From Hyphomonadaceae bacterium UBA5336 (lineage in GTDB: Bacteria > Pseudomonadota > Alphaproteobacteria > Caulobacterales > Hyphomonadaceae), in assembly GCA_002408125.1 (NCBI GenBank), contig DHQO01000042.1, positions 62,001-126,000 of the forward strand: a DNA stretch of 64,000 nucleotides, read 5' to 3'. Shown one piece after another: positions 41,928-51,419 of the stretch (the stretch's first letter is position 1; each line of letters begins with the position of its first letter). The notes beneath the pieces were generated by a model that was given only the letters and a program-made list of their open reading frames with translations, was not told the origin of the DNA and did not search any database. The translations under genes and the position numbers were made by a program.

Positions 41928-43361
41928 ATGGACAATTATGCCGATTATGACGGCCTCGGTCTGGCCGCGCTCGTGGCAGCCGGCGAGGTCACGCCGCGCG
42001 AGTTGCTCGACGCTGCGGTCAAGCGGGCCGAAGCCGCCCAGGCCGAACTCAACTGCTTTTCCGCCCTCTTCCCGGAAATGGCGCAGGACCAGATCGATGC
42101 CGGCCTGCCGAGCGGGCCCTTCACCGGCGTTCCCATTGCCACCAAGGATCTCGCCGTGGCGATAAAGGGTGCACCGCTGACCAATGGCAGCCGGGCCTTT
42201 CGTGGCAATGTCGCGGCCTATGACAGCGTGATCACCGAACGCTACCGCGCCGCGGGGCTCACCCTGTTCGGCCAGACCACCAGCCCGGAGTTTGGCCTCA
42301 CCACCTCCACCGAGAGCCTGCTCTTCGGCGAGACGCGCAATCCGTGGGATGTCACACGCACGTCGGGCGGTTCGTCGGGCGGGGCCTCGGCGGCAGTGGC
42401 AGCGGGTGTCATCGCGGTCGCGCAGGCCAGCGATGGCGGCGGGTCGATCCGCATCCCGGCGGCCTGCACCGGCCTCTTCGGCATGAAGCCCTCACGCGGG
42501 CGCACGCCCATGGGACCGGCCACGACCGAGGGCTGGAACGGCCAGTCGTGTACACATGTCATCTCGCGCAGCGTGCGCGACAGCGCTGCCCTGCTGGATG
42601 CCACCCATGGCCCGGAGCCGGGCAGCCGCTATGTCGCCCCGCCGCCCGACGGCACATTCCTCTCCGCGCTGGAGGCCGATCCGAAGCCGCTCAAGATCGC
42701 CCTGTGGGATACAGCGCCGAACGGCACCCGACCCGACGCCGATGCGCAGGCCGGGCTGGATGCGACGCGCGTCCTTCTGGAAGACCTCGGCCATGAGGTC
42801 GAGGAAGCCGGGCCGCAAATGGATGGCGAGGCCCTGAGCAAGGGCCTCCTCATGACGGTCTCCGCTGCCGTCGCCATGGTGTTTTCCGCGCGCGAGGACC
42901 AGCTCGGCCGCCCGATCACAAGCGAGGAAATCGAACCGATCAGCGCCCAGCTGCGCGAATTCGGCCGTACCGTCCCCATGGTCGTGCTGATGCAGGCTGC
43001 ACAGACCGCGATCCAGGGCGGGCTCGATTTCGATCATTTCATGCTCGGCGAGGGCTATGACCTGGTGCTCTGCCCCACCCTCTCGCGCAAGCCCGACAAG
43101 CTCGGCCTGCTCTCGCTCAACCCGCCCGATCCGGAGGCCTATGGCGTGGCCGTCAGCACCTTCGCGCCCTGGTGCGCCGTCTTCAACCAGATCGGCGCGC
43201 CGGCCATGTCCGTGCCGCTGCACTGGACCGATGACGGCCTGCCCATCGGCATGATGTTCGGCGCGCGCTGCGGTCAGGAGCGGCTGCTCTATGCCCTCGC
43301 CGGACAGCTCGAGCGCGCCGCGCCCTGGGCCGCCAGGCGCCCACCGGTCTTTGTCGGCTGA
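41928..43361 (+). CDS. Amidase
   Basis: A 477-residue amidase-signature hydrolase. The catalytic Lys is in ATKDLAV, and GGSSGGASAAVAAG is the Ser-rich signature with the cis-Ser and nucleophile Ser; GSIRIPAA and GMKPSRGR follow as expected. The ATG at 41928 has AGGGAGAG upstream and gives MDNYADYDGLGL, a better start than the ATG 21 bases earlier. It hydrolyses unspecified amides. The upstream gene is the small metallopeptidase. Confidence 0.93.
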   Translation: MDNYADYDGLGLAALVAAGEVTPRELLDAAVKRAEAAQAELNCFSALFPEMAQDQIDAGLPSGPFTGVPIATKDLAVAIKGAPLTNGSRAFRGNVAAYDSVITERYRAAGLTLFGQTTSPEFGLTTSTESLLFGETRNPWDVTRTSGGSSGGASAAVAAGVIAVAQASDGGGSIRIPAACTGLFGMKPSRGRTPMGPATTEGWNGQSCTHVISRSVRDSAALLDATHGPEPGSRYVAPPPDGTFLSALEADPKPLKIALWDTAPNGTRPDADAQAGLDATRVLLEDLGHEVEEAGPQMDGEALSKGLLMTVSAAVAMVFSAREDQLGRPITSEEIEPISAQLREFGRTVPMVVLMQAAQTAIQGGLDFDHFMLGEGYDLVLCPTLSRKPDKLGLLSLNPPDPEAYGVAVSTFAPWCAVFNQIGAPAMSVPLHWTDDGLPIGMMFGARCGQERLLYALAGQLERAAPWAARRPPVFVG

Positions 43362-43438
43362 GCATAACCCGCGCGGGCGATGCCAGCACGAATCCGGGCA
43401 GATAGGATAGGCTGGGAATCAGGATTCAGGGGACAGAG

Positions 43439-44605
43439 ATGATCGTGAAGCAGATGGTGATGGGTATGGCCTGCCTGATGGCGGCTTCATGCGCCATGAT
43501 GCCGGCCGGTGAGGAGGCGCCGACCGCAACAACGCCTGAGGCCGTGGCAGAGCCAGCACCGCAATCTGCCCCCCTGCCCGGCCGCACGCTCGCCATGTTT
43601 ACCCCCGGCCCGGACCAGGCCTGCTATGACCGGGACACCCTGCCGTCCACCATGGTGGTCGACACGCACAATCATTTCCGCCCCTTCGGCGGCGCGGCGA
43701 TCCCGTTCGAGGAAACCGTCTCCTATCTGGAGCGCACCGGTGTTCTCTTCGCGAATGTCTATGGCATCGGCCAGTCGCTGCCGTTTTCCTCCGGCTGTGA
43801 GTATTATCTCGACTGCGTCGGCACGCCGGCCATTCCGAGCATGCAGAACGATCTCGCCAATGCCGCGAACCTGATCGATTATGATCCGGAAACCGTCGTC
43901 CTCACCCTGTCGATGACCTTTCCCGATCTTGCCCGGCCGCAGCAGATCCCCGACCAGATCGCCCTGCTCGACCGGACCTATGACGGCCTCTTCCGCTGGA
44001 TGGGCGAGGTGAACCTCGTCAAGCAGGCCCTGATGGGCAATGGCCATGTTGCCACGCCGATGGAAGCCATCCCGGAATGGGCGCCCTTCATGGCGATCCT
44101 GCGCGAACGAAACATCCCGCTCGCCATCCACTCCGATCTCGGCTCGGACGAAACCCCCTGGCACTATGCCGGCCTGATGGAAGAGGTGCTGCGCACCTAT
44201 CCCGACAACACCATCATCTGGATGCATATGGGCCTGTCGAAAGAGCTCACGACCCTGGCGGCCGAAGAGCATATCGCGAAGATGCAGGGCTTCCTCGATA
44301 CCTATCCCAACCTCTATCTCGACATCTCATGGCGCGTCGTGCCGGATGCCTATTTCGACACGTCGGAGAAGAAGGCCGCCTATGTCGCCTTCTTCAACGC
44401 CAATCCCGGGCGCATCCTGACCGGCACCGATTTCGTCGCATCGCATGTGAAAACCTTCGAGGTTTATGAGGAGGAAGTGGCGGTGAACTCGGCCATCCTC
44501 GCCGATCTCGATGATGAGGCCTTCCGCCGGATCGCGCTCGGCGAGACCTATTTCCGCATGCTGGACTTGCCTTATCGCGCGCCGGACATATGCAAGGCGC
44601 CATGA
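43439..44605 (+). CDS. Amidohydrolase-family lipoprotein
   Basis: A 388-residue protein with a lipoprotein-type signal (GMACLMAASC). The amidohydrolase-2-type barrel is indicated by VVDTHNHFRPFGG (HxH metal site), IHSDLGS, WMHMGLS and ILTGTDF. The substrate is not evident. It overlaps the next gene, a GFA-type protein, by 4 bases. Confidence 0.87.
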   Translation: MIVKQMVMGMACLMAASCAMMPAGEEAPTATTPEAVAEPAPQSAPLPGRTLAMFTPGPDQACYDRDTLPSTMVVDTHNHFRPFGGAAIPFEETVSYLERTGVLFANVYGIGQSLPFSSGCEYYLDCVGTPAIPSMQNDLANAANLIDYDPETVVLTLSMTFPDLARPQQIPDQIALLDRTYDGLFRWMGEVNLVKQALMGNGHVATPMEAIPEWAPFMAILRERNIPLAIHSDLGSDETPWHYAGLMEEVLRTYPDNTIIWMHMGLSKELTTLAAEEHIAKMQGFLDTYPNLYLDISWRVVPDAYFDTSEKKAAYVAFFNANPGRILTGTDFVASHVKTFEVYEEEVAVNSAILADLDDEAFRRIALGETYFRMLDLPYRAPDICKAP

Positions 44606-44997
44606 GCGAGCGACACCCCCATTCCGGCGGCTGCCATTGTGGCGCGGTGAGATTTGAAGCCGACCTGCCCGACGGTTTCGAGGTGGAGGATTGCAACTGT
44701 TCGATCTGCGCCAAGAACGGGAATATCCACGTCATCGTTCCGGGTGTGCATTTCCGCCTGCTCAAGGGCGCCGATGCGATGACCGAGTACACCTTCAACA
44801 CCGGCGCGGCGAAGCACCTGTTCTGCAAGACCTGCGGGGTGAAGAGCTTTTACATCCCGCGCTCCAACCCGGACGGACTTGCCGTCACCTGGCGGTGCCT
44901 GGACGACTGGGACAAGCTGAACGTCACCGTGAACCGGTTCGACGGGCAGAACTGGGAGCAGAATGCCGGCACCCTGGCGCACAAGTCGAAGGCCTGA
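44602..44997 (+). CDS. GFA family protein (glutathione-dependent formaldehyde-activating/CENP-V type)
   Basis: A 131-residue zinc-binding beta-tent protein. GGCHCGAVRFEADL, DCNCSICAKNG and FCKTCGVKSFY supply the conserved cysteines of the family, once linked to formaldehyde activation but better viewed as a zinc-binding domain of uncertain function. The ATG at 44602 is coupled to the amidohydrolase stop. Confidence 0.92.
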   Translation: MSERHPHSGGCHCGAVRFEADLPDGFEVEDCNCSICAKNGNIHVIVPGVHFRLLKGADAMTEYTFNTGAAKHLFCKTCGVKSFYIPRSNPDGLAVTWRCLDDWDKLNVTVNRFDGQNWEQNAGTLAHKSKA

Positions 44998-45525
44998 CTA
45001 GTCCTCGCGCGGGGAGCCTTCCCGACGCCGGTCGCCGAACCGGTCGCGCCGAAAGCGGTCTCTCGTCATCATCGCACTGAGCTGCTGGCGCTGATCCGGC
45101 GTCAGTTCGGCCAGCCGCGTGACAATGGCATCCTGGAAAGCCACCTGCAGCTCGCGGTCGACCGCCTGTAAATCGTTCATTGCCTTGCGCACCGCTTCGG
45201 GATCATAGGGTTCCTGCGCAATCGCCGCGCCGAGCGCGTTGCGCGCCTCCACACGCCGGCGCAGCCCCTCGCCATTGTCCACCACGACATTGCGGAACAT
45301 GCCGATCACTGCGCGCCGGTCCTCGGCCGGACCGAGATCGACGATCCCGCGCGCAAGGGCATATTCGCTGCTCATCGGGCCGGGCGGCGGGCGGTCACCC
45401 CGGTGGTGCTCGCTGCGATCAGGCCCCTTGCCCGCGAGATAGCCGATCACCAGGCCGACCAGCAGCAGGTTGACCAGGATCGACACGGTCAGCGCCAGCG
45501 GGAAGGTTGTGAAGGGCCGGCTCAT
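44998..45525 (-). CDS. Periplasmic heavy-metal sensor / CpxP-Spy-like protein
   Basis: A 175-residue protein with an N-terminal membrane anchor (ALTVSILVNLLLVGLVIGYLAG) and a charged, alpha-helical periplasmic part of the ZraP/CpxP/Spy type, including LAELTPDQRQQLSAMM. Such proteins sense or buffer misfolded proteins or metals. It is the third gene of a coupled unit with an ECF sigma factor and an anti-sigma factor, which suggests an envelope stress response. Confidence 0.8.
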   Translation of the reverse strand: MSRPFTTFPLALTVSILVNLLLVGLVIGYLAGKGPDRSEHHRGDRPPPGPMSSEYALARGIVDLGPAEDRRAVIGMFRNVVVDNGEGLRRRVEARNALGAAIAQEPYDPEAVRKAMNDLQAVDRELQVAFQDAIVTRLAELTPDQRQQLSAMMTRDRFRRDRFGDRRREGSPRED

Positions 45526-45992
45526 TCCTGGGGCTCCAGGAAATCGCTGACATCGCTCTGATAGTGCAGTTCCAGGGTCTGCGACATCACTGTATCGAAA
45601 TCGTCCGGCGCGGGCGCATTGGCGGCGGCCGTACCGAAGCCGACACCGAGGCCAACAAAGAGGCTTGCCATGGCCGCGCCGGTGCGCGCCGGCATGCCCG
45701 GCATCTCGAGCCAGCCCAGCCAGCCAGCGCTCTTTTTGCGGACGGGCTTGCGCGCCGGCGCCGCATCGAGGATCGCCGCGGCCAGATGCACCGGCGGTTC
45801 GACCTGCGGCAGTTCGGCCAGCAGGGCATCGAGCGCGGCGGCTTCATCCAGCGCCGCCCGCACAGCTTGGCTCGGATTGGCCAGGTGCCGGGCGGCGGCC
45901 TCGGCCTGCTCGGCCGGCCAGGCGGCGAGATCGGCGCCATAGGTTTCGATCAGGCGGAGGAGATCGTCTTCCGACAAGGTCATCTGTGTCAT
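45522..45992 (-). CDS. Putative anti-sigma factor
   Basis: A 156-residue protein with a soluble N-terminal part (EDDLLRLIETYGADLAAWPAEQAEAAARHL) and one membrane helix (about residues 103-122). The position between the sigma factor (ATGA overlap upstream) and the CpxP-like gene (ATGA overlap downstream) makes it the likely membrane anti-sigma factor. No zinc-binding HxxxCxxC motif is seen, so it is not a ZAS type. Confidence 0.75.
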   Translation of the reverse strand: MTQMTLSEDDLLRLIETYGADLAAWPAEQAEAAARHLANPSQAVRAALDEAAALDALLAELPQVEPPVHLAAAILDAAPARKPVRKKSAGWLGWLEMPGMPARTGAAMASLFVGLGVGFGTAAANAPAPDDFDTVMSQTLELHYQSDVSDFLEPQE

Positions 45993-46555
45993 GTTCCGGT
46001 CTCCCTCTCATTGTCCTGTAACAGGGTTTTCAGTTTGCGGCGGCCACGCGCCAGAAGGCTTTCCATGGCTTCCACGCTGACGCCCATGATTTCGGCGGCC
46101 GCGATATTCGTGTGTCCGTCCAGTGCGCACAAGACCAGGGCCTCGCGCTGCCGGTCCGGCAAGGTGTTGATCGCGCTCATGATCCACCCCGCGCGTTGCG
46201 ACTGGTCGAGACGTTCATCGGGGCGCAGGCCGGGATCGGTGCGCTCGGGCAGTTCGTCCATGACCTGTTCGCGCTTCTTGCGAAAATGGTCGCGGCAGAG
46301 ATTGAGCGTGACCCGGTGCAGCCAGGTCGAAAACTGTGCGCGCGGTTCCCAGTCGGGCAGGACCTTCCAGGCGCGCAGGAAGGCTTCCTGGGTGATGTCC
46401 TCTGCCAGCGCCGCATCCGAGACCATGCGATATGCAAGGTTGTAGACCCGCGGCATGTGCCGTGTGACCAGCGCCGATTGCGCCAGCCGGTTTCCGGCGG
46501 CCGCAGCGCGGATATCGTCGAGATCGTCAGCATAGGACACGTCGGAATAAGGCAT
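45989..46555 (-). CDS. RNA polymerase ECF sigma factor
   Basis: A 188-residue ECF sigma factor. Region 2 is MPRVYNLAYRMVSDAALAEDITQEAFLRAW, region 4 is LPDRQREALVLCALDGHTNIAAAEIMGVSVEAMESLLARGRRKLK, with the normal helix-turn-helix. It starts the unit sigma, anti-sigma, CpxP-like protein, each overlapping the next. The promoter recognised by this factor is not identified here. Confidence 0.95.
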   Translation of the reverse strand: MPYSDVSYADDLDDIRAAAAGNRLAQSALVTRHMPRVYNLAYRMVSDAALAEDITQEAFLRAWKVLPDWEPRAQFSTWLHRVTLNLCRDHFRKKREQVMDELPERTDPGLRPDERLDQSQRAGWIMSAINTLPDRQREALVLCALDGHTNIAAAEIMGVSVEAMESLLARGRRKLKTLLQDNERETGT

Positions 46556-46565
46556 GCGCGAAAAC

Positions 46566-46611
46566 GGCCGGATGCGAAAGTGGGATACAGCGGGGCCCTT
46601 CGCACCCGGCC
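46566..46611. other. Long hairpin upstream of the sigma factor gene
   Basis: GGCCGG-A-TGCGAA pairs with TTCGCA-C-CCGGCC across a 20-base loop, giving 12 pairs with one mismatch. It lies 11-56 bases upstream of the sigma factor start and downstream of the EF-hand gene, so it may be a 5' leader structure or part of a termination region. Confidence 0.45.
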
Positions 46612-46615
46612 AGAT

Positions 46616-46645
46616 GGCTGCCTCCCGGGGGGAGGTGAGACAGCC
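46616..46645 (-). terminator. Strong hairpin after the EF-hand gene
   Basis: CCTCCC-GGG-GGGAGG forms a 6-base stem, extended by GGCTG/CAGCC outer arms, 22-51 bases after the EF-hand stop (minus strand). No T-run follows, so intrinsic termination is uncertain. Confidence 0.4.
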
Positions 46646-46666
46646 GGGTTCGAACGCAGGTGAGGA

Positions 46667-47203
46667 CTATTCGTCGTCAGGGGTTGCATCCGGAGCATTC
46701 GGGCGCTGCCAGCGGTCACCGCGCTCGCCACGCTCACCGCGATGATCCCGCCAGCGCGCACGCATGGCTTCGTGGGTAGCTTCGCGTTCGGCCAGGGTGA
46801 TCACGCCATCCTCGTCACTGTCGACCATCGAGAACATGTGATCGATCTGCGGGGAGAGCTCGCCATTCGACAGCGTGCCGTCGCCATCCGTGTCGAGATG
46901 CTCGAATATTGCGGCATGGCGCTCGGCGCGCTGCTGGACCTCACGGGCCTCTGCAGCGGCAGAGAATTCCTCGGCGCTGATCAGGCCGTCACCATCTGTA
47001 TCAGTGGCGGCAAAGCGCTCGGCGCGCACGGCATCGACTTCCTCGCGGCTGATATCGCCATCGCCATTGGTGTCGAGGGCTTCCATGCGCTCACCGGGAT
47101 TGTGGCGTGGGCGGTTCTGGTCGGCCGAAGCGATCAGGGGCAGGCTGGCAAAGCCGAAGGCGGCAACGGCCAGGGGGACAAAGGCAGACTTACGCAGATT
47201 CAT
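46667..47203 (-). CDS. EF-hand domain protein
   Basis: A 178-residue exported protein (signal FGFASLPLIASADQ) with EF-hand loops at DTNGDGDISREE, DTDGDGLISAEE, DTDGDGTLSNGE and DSDEDGVITLAE. It binds calcium by prediction; the C-terminus is Arg-, His- and Asp-rich. AAAAAAGGAGA precedes the ATG at 47203. It sits upstream of the sigma-factor unit on the same strand, separated by hairpins, and could be a target of it. Confidence 0.92.
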   Translation of the reverse strand: MNLRKSAFVPLAVAAFGFASLPLIASADQNRPRHNPGERMEALDTNGDGDISREEVDAVRAERFAATDTDGDGLISAEEFSAAAEAREVQQRAERHAAIFEHLDTDGDGTLSNGELSPQIDHMFSMVDSDEDGVITLAEREATHEAMRARWRDHRGERGERGDRWQRPNAPDATPDDE

Positions 47204-47285
47204 GAGACAGTTCTCCTTTTTTGTGACCTGTCACGGGGTTCAACGCCCCTGTCGGGAAGGTCCGTCGCGGAGATCTGCAGTTTTT

Positions 47286-50006
47286 TCAGCGCGCCTGCAG
47301 GACACGGGCGCGGTGGCCGGCCAGGGCGGCTTCCACGGCCTGAAAATCCTCCGCGCCGACAGCGCGTGCGAGGCGGGCCTTCAGCCCGATGGAAAACCGC
47401 TCGGCCTCTGGCGCACTTTCAATGGCGAGGTTGAGGATCTGGCGCAGCGCCATCTGGCAATGCCAGGCAGCCTGCAGCTCGCCGGAGCGCCCGGCACTGA
47501 GCCAGCCGGTCTTCTCCAGATGGACGAGGGCCGCATCGGTTTCGGGCTGGAGCACATCCGGTCCGCCGGTGCGCAACAGGCCTTCCTGGGCGATGAACTC
47601 GATATCCACCAGGCCGCCATCGGCAAGCTTCATGTCCCATGGCCCCTGCCCCGGCCGCTCGGCACGCATCCGCGCGCGCATGTCGCGAATATCGCCTGAG
47701 ATCGTGTCGCGAGACTTGCGCGCATCTATGGCGGCAACCGCAATCTCGCATGCCCGCTGGCCGACGGCAGTGTCGCCGGTGACGAAGTCCATGCGGGTCA
47801 GCGCCATATGCTCCCAGGTCCAGGCCTCGCGCTCATGATAGGTCTCGAAGGCCGACATGCGCACGGCCACCGGCCCGGCCCGCCCGGAGGGACGCAGGCG
47901 CATGTCGACATTGTAGAGCAGGCCTTCGGCAGTGGGTGAGCTGAGCGATGTGATGAGGCGCTGGGTGAAGCGGGTGAACCAGGTCTGCTCCTCGCCAACG
48001 CTGCCCTCGCCGGGATCGTAGATCACCAGCATGTCGAGATCGGAGCTGGCCGTCATTTCCCGTCCGCCGAGTGAGCCCATCCCCATGATCGCGAAGGGCG
48101 CGGGCACGGGGCCGAAACGGCGCGCGGTTTCGCGTTCGGCGGCCTCGGTCATGCCGGCAATCACCGTGCGCGCAAGATCTGTCCAGGCGCGCCCGGCATC
48201 GCGCGCCGTGATCCGCCCGTTCAGCAGGGCATGGCCAAGCAGGAAGCTTCGGTCGCGATGGGTCCGGCGGGCGGCATCCATCGCCTCTTCGAAGCTCCAG
48301 TCGGGGTTCAGCTCGAAGGGCGTATCGGGCTGGTGCGTGACGAGGCTTTCCAGCAGTTGCGGACGGGCGGCCAGCGTGCGCGCCAGACGCGGCGCCACGG
48401 CAAGGCTCGCGACCAGGTCCTCCAGCAGCATCTCCTCGGCATTCAGCATGGCCAGCAGCTGGACGCCGGAACTCAGCCCCTCGAAGAAGCGCTCGAAATG
48501 GCGGAAGGCAACGTCCGGCTCGCCGGTCTCGGACATGGCGTGCAAGAGGCGCGGCGTGATCGCCGTCAGCAGGGCCTGTCCGCGCGGGCTCTTGGTGGCC
48601 GGGACATGACCGAAATGCCAGCGCCGAAAACTCGCAATCACGCGCGAGGGTTCGGTGAACCCCATGCCGGTGAGGGTCTCCAGCGTGCCGGGATCGTCGT
48701 CGACACCGGTGAAGACGAGATTGCCCATGGCCGGCGTGGCAACGGCTTCCTCGCTGGCGAAGAGCTCGGTGTAGATGCCATGCACACGCTGGCGCACGGC
48801 CATGAGCGCGGCTTCCAGCTCTGCCACCGACGTCATGCCCATCAGCCTGGCTACACGCGCGCGTAGATCCGGCTTGGCCGGCAAGGTATGCGTCTGGGCG
48901 TCCTCAAGCATCTGAATGCGGTGCTCCAGCCCGCGCAGACCTTCATAGGCCGTTGCCAGATCCTTCGCCTCGTCGGGGTCGGCAACGCCCACATCGGTTA
49001 ATGCAGTGAGCGCTTCCAGCGTGCCGCGCGCACGCAAGCGGCTATCGCGCCCGCCGAGGATCACCTGCTGGGTCTGGGCGAAGAACTCCACCTCGCGAAT
49101 CCCGCCGGGGCCGAGCTTCACATCGAAAGCATCGCCCGCCTCGCCTGCCCCGCCGATGCGCGCATTGATCATCCGCTTGATGGCGTGAATGTCAGCAAGC
49201 GCCCAGTAATCCAGATGCCGGCGCCAGACAAAGGGCTGGAGATGGGCCATGAAGGCGCGTGCGCTCTCCATGTCGCCGGCACAGGCGCGCGCCTTGATCC
49301 AGGCCATGCGCTCCCAGTTCTGGCCGACGCTTTCATAGTAGATTTCCGCCCGGCGGGTGGAGACAGCCAGCGGTGTGGAGCTTGGATCCGGACGCAGGCG
49401 CAGATCGGTGCGGAAGACATAGCCTTCCTCGGTCTGGGCCTCCATCAGGCGGCAGACCTCTCGCACGACCCGGACGGACGCCTCCTGCGGATCGCGCTCG
49501 CCGCCATCGAAGCGGCCCGCATCAAAGAAGGCGGCGATGTCGACATCGCTGGAATAGTTCAGTTCATGCGCCCCCATCTTGCCGAAGGCGACGAGGAAGA
49601 GCCCGTCCGGCGCCAGCCCATGTGCGGCAAGGGCGGCGTTGAGCGCAACCTGCAGGGAGAGATCGGCGAGGCACGTAAGGCGCGCGGTCACCTCACCCTG
49701 CCTCCAGTGTCCGGCGAGGTCGAGCAGGGCGAGCAGGAGGTGCACATGCCGTTTGACCCGGCGCAGCCTTGCGCTCGCCTCATCGGCCGGCAACGGCGCG
49801 GCGGCGGCCAGTGCCTCAAGCTCTGCGAGTTTGGCCTCGCACTCCGCCACGACGGCCTGCGTGCTGGAGAGATCCAGATCGCCGCCATCGCGTGCCATCA
49901 ACCGGGCGAGATAGGGCGCGGTCTCGCGCGCCACGGCCACGGTGCCGGCCATGTCCGGCGCAACCGGGCGCGGGGCTAAAGAAGAGACAGGAAGATGAAC
50001 CGTCAT
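47286..50006 (-). CDS. glnE: Glutamine-synthetase adenylyltransferase/deadenylase
   Basis: A 906-residue bifunctional enzyme that adds and removes AMP on glutamine synthetase in response to PII proteins. Two nucleotidyltransferase-type domains are visible, with GKMGAHELNYSSDVDIAAFFD in the N-terminal half and GSLGGREMTASSDLDMLVIYD in the C-terminal half. The length is usual for alphaproteobacteria. It is the last gene of a co-directional group with a DegP protease, a response regulator and a kinase, 12 bases after the kinase stop. Confidence 0.95.
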   Translation of the reverse strand: MTVHLPVSSLAPRPVAPDMAGTVAVARETAPYLARLMARDGGDLDLSSTQAVVAECEAKLAELEALAAAAPLPADEASARLRRVKRHVHLLLALLDLAGHWRQGEVTARLTCLADLSLQVALNAALAAHGLAPDGLFLVAFGKMGAHELNYSSDVDIAAFFDAGRFDGGERDPQEASVRVVREVCRLMEAQTEEGYVFRTDLRLRPDPSSTPLAVSTRRAEIYYESVGQNWERMAWIKARACAGDMESARAFMAHLQPFVWRRHLDYWALADIHAIKRMINARIGGAGEAGDAFDVKLGPGGIREVEFFAQTQQVILGGRDSRLRARGTLEALTALTDVGVADPDEAKDLATAYEGLRGLEHRIQMLEDAQTHTLPAKPDLRARVARLMGMTSVAELEAALMAVRQRVHGIYTELFASEEAVATPAMGNLVFTGVDDDPGTLETLTGMGFTEPSRVIASFRRWHFGHVPATKSPRGQALLTAITPRLLHAMSETGEPDVAFRHFERFFEGLSSGVQLLAMLNAEEMLLEDLVASLAVAPRLARTLAARPQLLESLVTHQPDTPFELNPDWSFEEAMDAARRTHRDRSFLLGHALLNGRITARDAGRAWTDLARTVIAGMTEAAERETARRFGPVPAPFAIMGMGSLGGREMTASSDLDMLVIYDPGEGSVGEEQTWFTRFTQRLITSLSSPTAEGLLYNVDMRLRPSGRAGPVAVRMSAFETYHEREAWTWEHMALTRMDFVTGDTAVGQRACEIAVAAIDARKSRDTISGDIRDMRARMRAERPGQGPWDMKLADGGLVDIEFIAQEGLLRTGGPDVLQPETDAALVHLEKTGWLSAGRSGELQAAWHCQMALRQILNLAIESAPEAERFSIGLKARLARAVGAEDFQAVEAALAGHRARVLQAR

Positions 50007-50018
50007 GCCGAGTGCCTA

Positions 50019-51416
50019 TCAGGCGCGCGGCAAACGCAAAACCGCTTTCAGGCCCGGGCGCTCGGGCGGACCGTCGCCATCAAGCAGCTGGAACTCGCCG
50101 CGATGGACCATCGCCACGGCATCGACCAGCGCCAGCCCCAGGCCGGAGCCTGGCAGGGTGCGCGCATCATCCATGCGCACGAAGCGCTGCTTGGCCCGTT
50201 CGCGCTCGGATTCGGGAATGCCGAAGCCGGTATCCTTGACCATCAGCTCGACCATATTGTCGTCCGCGCGACGCGCGCTGACGCGGATCGCTCCGCCTTC
50301 CGGCGTGTACTTGATGGCATTGTCGATGAGATTGGACAGGGCCTGGGCGATCATCTCGCGGTCACCCAGCACCTGAGCGGCGCGCGAGGCATCGGATTCA
50401 AATTGCAGGCCTTCGAACTCGGCGGCCGGTTCGAACAGGTCGGCCATTTCCTCCACCAGTTCGCTGACATCGGTGCGCTCCATGCGCATCTCGGTCTGCG
50501 CGTCCAGGCGCGACAGGCGCAGGATGGCGTTGAAAGTGGCGAGCACGCCGTCGACTTCGGTGATCGTATCCTCGATCACCTCATTGGCCGTGCGATTGGG
50601 GTCGGGCTGCGACAGGGCGTGTTCCAGCCGGTTGCGCATCCGCGAGAGCGGCGAGCGCAGGTCATGGGCGATGGCGTCGCCGGTGTGGCGAGAGGCTTTC
50701 ACCAACGCCTGCAGGCGCTCAAGCATGGCATTGAGGCGCTCGGCCAGCCGGTCGAACTCATCGTCGGTGCCGGCGGTCTTGGCCCTCGCCGTCAGGTCGC
50801 CGGCCATTACCTGTTCGGTTGTATCGACCAGCTGCTGGGCGCGGCGGGCGACCAGACGCGAGATCCAGATCCCGCCAATGATCGTGATGATCAGGCCCGC
50901 CCCACCGGCCAGGTAGATCGTGTTCGTGATCCGCTGGGTCATCACGCCCTGAGCAGAGACGTCATAGCCCACGAGCAGCTGCGCCTCGGTGCCGAGATTG
51001 ACCATCTTGCCGGCCACTTCGAGGGTAAACTCATTGCCGCCCGGCCGGCGGACATCGATCTCGAACTCGACCTCACCGGGCCTGATGGCTTCGGGCATGC
51101 CCGACAGGTCGCCGCTCAGCTTGATGCCGGACGGGGTCTGGAGCTGGTAGAGGAAATAGCGCTGGGGCGCGGCGGCCCGTTCGAACAGGGACTGAGAGAC
51201 CCGCGACAGGCCGCCATCATTATAAGCCAGGACCAGGGAATCGATCTCGGCATCGATCCGGGTCCTGTTGTCAGCGCGCCAATAGCCGACCGTCGTGGAA
51301 TAGACGAAGCCCATAAGCGTCGCTGAATAAAGGAGGGTCAGCAGCACGTAGAAGGCCGAGAGCCGAAACGTGGTCGTCCGCGCAAATGGCGGCAGCCTGA
51401 CCCCCCTGATCTTCAT
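50019..51416 (-). CDS. Sensor histidine kinase
   Basis: A 465-residue membrane kinase: an N-terminal helix, an extracytoplasmic region, a second helix (about residues 175-197), HAMP (RRAQQLVDTTEQVMAGDLTARAK), the H-box GDAIAHDLRSPLSRMRNRLE and HATPase motifs (NLIDNAIKYT, DTGFGIP, GSGLGLALV). It pairs with the response regulator ending 3 bases before it. Envelope stress is a likely signal given the DegP-type protease in the same group. Confidence 0.95.
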   Translation of the reverse strand: MKIRGVRLPPFARTTTFRLSAFYVLLTLLYSATLMGFVYSTTVGYWRADNRTRIDAEIDSLVLAYNDGGLSRVSQSLFERAAAPQRYFLYQLQTPSGIKLSGDLSGMPEAIRPGEVEFEIDVRRPGGNEFTLEVAGKMVNLGTEAQLLVGYDVSAQGVMTQRITNTIYLAGGAGLIITIIGGIWISRLVARRAQQLVDTTEQVMAGDLTARAKTAGTDDEFDRLAERLNAMLERLQALVKASRHTGDAIAHDLRSPLSRMRNRLEHALSQPDPNRTANEVIEDTITEVDGVLATFNAILRLSRLDAQTEMRMERTDVSELVEEMADLFEPAAEFEGLQFESDASRAAQVLGDREMIAQALSNLIDNAIKYTPEGGAIRVSARRADDNMVELMVKDTGFGIPESERERAKQRFVRMDDARTLPGSGLGLALVDAVAMVHRGEFQLLDGDGPPERPGLKAVLRLPRA

Positions 51417-51419
51417 TAG

